Assembly: GCA_031310005.1 (NCBI GenBank)
Contig: CM062385.1
Span: forward strand, 496,001 to 560,000
Source: Dactylellina haptotyla
Taxonomy: Eukaryota > Ascomycota > Orbiliomycetes > Orbiliales > Orbiliaceae
DNA: 64,000 nt
Reading direction: 5' to 3'
Position numbers and translations under genes: made by a program. Below the pieces are notes generated by a model, which saw only the letters and a list, made by a program, of their open reading frames with translations, made no database searches and was not told the DNA's origin. Below are positions 60,864-64,000 of this stretch, in pieces (positions within the stretch are counted from its first letter, which is position 1; each line of letters starts with the position of its first letter).

Positions 60864-61099
60864 CTACTCGTTCTTGACCTTGTAGAGCTTTTTCCAGTTA
60901 GGATTATACTTGAACGCCTTTGGGTTCTCAGCTGGGTATGGGTCCGGGCTTGGGAGAGCGGCAACGACGCTACATCAAAAAACAAATTAGTCAGATCCGC
61001 CGCACTACAACCTAAAATCTTTTATAACTTATATAGAATTGGAAACGGGTTTACTCACGTTGCCAAAACGAGCACGTAAAGAGCCTTGGTGAATTGCAT
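60864..61099 (-). CDS. 48-residue secreted peptide
   Basis: No family recognised. Two exons (61059-61099 and 60864-60969) flank an 89-nt intron with GTGAGT and TGTAG. They give 147 nt, or 48 residues. Residues 1-18 are a signal peptide (MQFTKALYVLVLATVVAA, probable cut near Ala-Ala-Leu-Pro). The mature part, about 30 residues, has no cysteine. It starts PSPDPYPAENPKAF and ends KYNPNWKKLYKVKNE, so a Pro/acidic first half and a Lys/aromatic second half. The start ATG is in an A-rich context (TTAAAAATGC). The match of splice phase, signal peptide and stop argues against chance, but the gene is small and has no recognised homologue. Confidence 0.62.
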
Positions 61100-64000
61100 T
61101 TTTAATGTGTTGTTTGGGGATAAATGGAGCTTGAAGGGATATCTAGTTAAGTATCGGTGATCCAGGAGAACGCTACGAATTGAGTATCGTAGAAACCGGA
61201 GATGTAATGAGTGAAAGATACGGAAACTGAAGTGAACCTCGTAGTTAGACGCTGTATAGCTGTGGAGCAGTGGGGAAATGCTGTGAAGATGGAAATCAAT
61301 GTTGATAATCTAACAGCCCTTTTATACTTTTTGGAATAAGATCGAGGCCGCTCTTCGGAAGCTTCAATTCTAACACACTCAATTCAAACTGCCATTCTGG
61401 ATATTCGCTTCGTCGACGGGTAGTCATTTCACAAGAGCTTAATTGTGAGGTTCCCATCGGTACCAACACAAGACCGAATAAAGGAGCTTGAGGAGCTAGC
61501 TAGTGTCGAATTCGCTTATACCATCCCCATTCTCGCGTCGTCGGTTCGTACCGAGACTATAGCGATTTAAAACCGATATCATCATGGCCACATTTTTGGA
61601 ATTTGGCGCCTTCATTCCTAATATATACTCACGAATCGAGGAACTCTTAGAAACCCCTGTTTACTGTATCCGATGCCATGCACGCCAAAAAATAAGCATA
61701 TAGGTAATTCGGGTTTAGGTTCCTAAGCCCTGGTTTTTTATATGCTCCGTTACGGGTTGCCTATATGCATCCGAGGGAAAGACTTTGAAAACATGGGCGC
61801 AGTTTACCAGGTTATCAAGACACTGTCTGGATGTATGACATGACTTTAACTCTCTGCAGGTGTATCCTTTGCGCTGAGCATAAATTTGCAAGATTCTTCC
61901 TGACGCTAAATGATTGAGGAATAATTAATCGATGCGGGGATCTGCCTTACTCAAAGATACAACGTGTGCCTTTGAGGAACGCTCATTTAGTCTTTTAGGT
62001 AAACCAAAGTCTGCTTACGATTTTTCACGGTATAGTTGAATCGTTTACCTAGCTGGGGAGTGCTGCGGTGATATATCTTGTACCTTTTAGAGCGTCTGCC
62101 ACTTTGGAAAGATAAAATTTGCATCTTGTATTTTCGATAATCCAGACGAACAAATGGATATATTCTAAGCTCATAAAATGTATCCGCGGTGACCCTATAG
62201 CTCGTGAATTTCGTAGGCGCTTTAGAGGATGACTTTACACGGATGATCGCAAGCTGTTTGAAGTATAGCTTTGTACGTAAGCTCCGCTATACCAAGCGCA
62301 TAGAGTATCCTCAGATTAGAACCTTTACAGCATCGCGACGAAGGTATGAGGTCTTGGGACAATTTCAAAAGGCACTCATTTACCTTGATTCTACCTCTTT
62401 ATAAATGACATAATAGTGTTATTGTCAAGAGCTTTCTAGATCTATAGACGTCTATGTCAGTAGAAGCCAGAGATCCCCGTTGTATTTTTTGGCGTTGTTG
62501 CTTATTAATTATGTTTCAGAGAACATCGACATGCCCGCGTGGCTTGCACGATGTTTGAAATTGGACCCATCTCTCCACCCCCTGAAAGCTTGTTCTGGAT
62601 GGGGAAGTTTAGTACTTGTTCACATCGAGGAATATAATATGTTTAATAGTACTACAGCAGCACGGAAATTACAATGGAGACCGCTAGAATTTTTCCACTG
62701 ATAACGGAGACATTCGAATTCTTCAGCGCACTTGTCACAGAAAAATAAAACTTAGCGACAGGGCTCTCAGGCGCCGAAGGCGGGAAAAAAGGAGCCACAA
62801 ATCTTCTGAAAATTGCCATGGTAATTTATCATGAAGATTATTAATACAACCGTTGTTATATATATGCGAAACGGGAACCCGGACGAGGCCGCGAAACACA
62901 TGCTTGTGAATCGAACACAAGAATAGAGATCAGGCTGTTTCGCAATCACGAGCCGAGGGAGATATGGTCGGAACTGGCCTCACGAGAATGTCAATGCGAG
63001 GTTCGAGCATCCTCGTACTCCTAATCATAGAGCTAAATACGCCGACAGCAGCTCACGCGACTGATAGTTTGTAACTTCTGTCTCGTAAACCATGATAGTG
63101 GCGACGGTTTCCCCTGGCGTTCTAGATCTCGTGGCCTGGATGCCTATACGCATTGATGGTATAAGACCTGCTCAATCCGGGCACTTTTGCAGAAATTGAG
63201 GTACGCGGAGACAGGAGACGTTACCCCAGCGATTGCAATAATATGGGATGTGAAAAAGTAGCGCAGAAGGCCTCTCTGGTGAGGAACAGCCTCGCCCCGC
63301 TATTTTAAGGGTCCTTTCTTTTTTGTTTTTCAGCTCAAAGAATTAAGAGGTTTTTGCTAAGAGAGGGTTGAAGGGCGCCTTCCTGTCCAGTGCTGTGATT
63401 TTCATTGCACCCGTTACCGAGTGCTATATTTTCCGGCACCAAAGCCCAGCCCGCCAGCCCAGCCTCGAGCGAGCTAGGTCCATAGCTAGCCAGCCCACAG
63501 CCAGCCCGGCCATGCCAATTCCCGCGGGTGGGTCTAGAATTGATTGAATGACTGGCTAACGGCTGGCTGCGTGTATTTGAACCGGCTGCCGTCGTCTGGA
63601 AGGGCAAGACGAAGAGGAAAAGAGGACGAAGTGTCGTTGTTGGATGTCTCTCAATTGGGAGCTGCTGCTGATCCGATCTCCTTCGCCCAACACACCCTTT
63701 CCTCCCCTTCCTTCCACCGCGATCCGATCACCAAACTCCCTTCCGCTTCAACTTCAGCCTTCGACTCCGCGATTGTATATTATATTAGAGCTGGGTCGTG
63801 ACAGTATTAGCGCTGGTGCTTGCAGGGAAAGGAGTCCGCTAGGCCATTTGCACGGTGCAGCTGTGGATCTCGTTCGAACACAGCGGAGTGTTTGAAACGC
63901 CACCTCGATCAACCGCACGCAAACCTTCATTCCTCCCATTCGCCCACCTCCTCCAAGATTACCAACCACAGTTCATCCACGACAATCTCCTCCCCCTCGG
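61100..64000. other. Intergenic to window end, no gene recognised
   Basis: The first 200 bp are the presumed promoter of the 48-residue peptide. Between about 61350 and 63300 the sequence is AT-rich without conserved coding. CCAGCCC-type words recur at 63443-63515. From 63640 the plus strand becomes C- and T-rich, like a leader of a gene that begins beyond the window. The final 90 bp could be the first Ser/Pro-rich codons of that gene, but no start was identified. Confidence 0.4.

Overview
The window looks like nuclear DNA of a filamentous ascomycete (Pezizomycotina-like). I base this on short, dense GT-AG introns (about 53 to 220 nt), a standard genetic code in the conserved genes, and a gene set that includes a CFEM protein, a Git3-type GPCR, a fungal SERCA, an F-box protein and a DHA1-type MFS transporter. 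I cannot name the class or genus. No plasmid, bacterial, CRISPR, rRNA or convincing tRNA feature is visible.

Layout. 3.8-5.0 kb (minus): a 14-3-3 protein with two tiny internal exons. 7.9-9.5 kb (minus): a secreted protein with about five two-cysteine repeats, out of frame by one base in a homopolymer. 11.9-13.0 kb (plus): a small J-domain protein. 14.6-15.3 kb (minus): a GPI-type CFEM protein. 20.2-22.8 kb (plus): a ten-exon MFS transporter. 24.4-27.8 kb (plus): a SERCA-type Ca2+-ATPase. 31.2-31.8 kb (plus): a short Ser/Thr-rich secretory-pathway protein. 34.1-36.7 kb (minus): a dolichol kinase. 38.1-39.3 kb (minus): mitochondrial cytochrome c peroxidase. 40.9-42.4 kb (minus): a seven-helix receptor. 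49.0-50.2 kb (minus): an unrecognised 389-residue protein. 52.2-54.5 kb (plus): an F-box protein. 56.2-57.4 kb (plus): an aldo/keto reductase. 57.6-59.0 kb (minus): mitochondrial dihydroorotate dehydrogenase. 59.4-60.2 kb (plus): a complex I NDUFA5-type subunit. 60.9-61.1 kb (minus): a 48-residue secreted peptide.

The genes do not form one pathway cluster, but some share themes. Dihydroorotate dehydrogenase and the complex I subunit both feed the mitochondrial ubiquinone pool. They are divergently arranged over 398 bp that carries a head-to-head CCAAT palindrome. Cytochrome c peroxidase is a third mitochondrial redox gene. SERCA and dolichol kinase both serve the ER, in Ca2+ supply and glycosylation. 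Three or four genes encode secreted or surface proteins (repeat protein, CFEM protein, Ser/Thr-rich protein, 48-residue peptide).

The spaces between genes are long (often 2 to 6 kb) and hold simple repeats, pyrimidine-rich leaders and AT-rich sequence with no recognisable genes. Exon boundaries come from reading splice signals and keeping conserved protein frames. Each multi-exon model was checked to sum to a whole number of codons, except the repeat protein, where the sum itself exposes the frameshift. No defence island or unusual multi-gene system was found. The least ordinary items are the two-cysteine repeat protein, the 48-residue peptide, the micro-exons, a 28-bp perfect palindrome and the divergent respiratory promoter.
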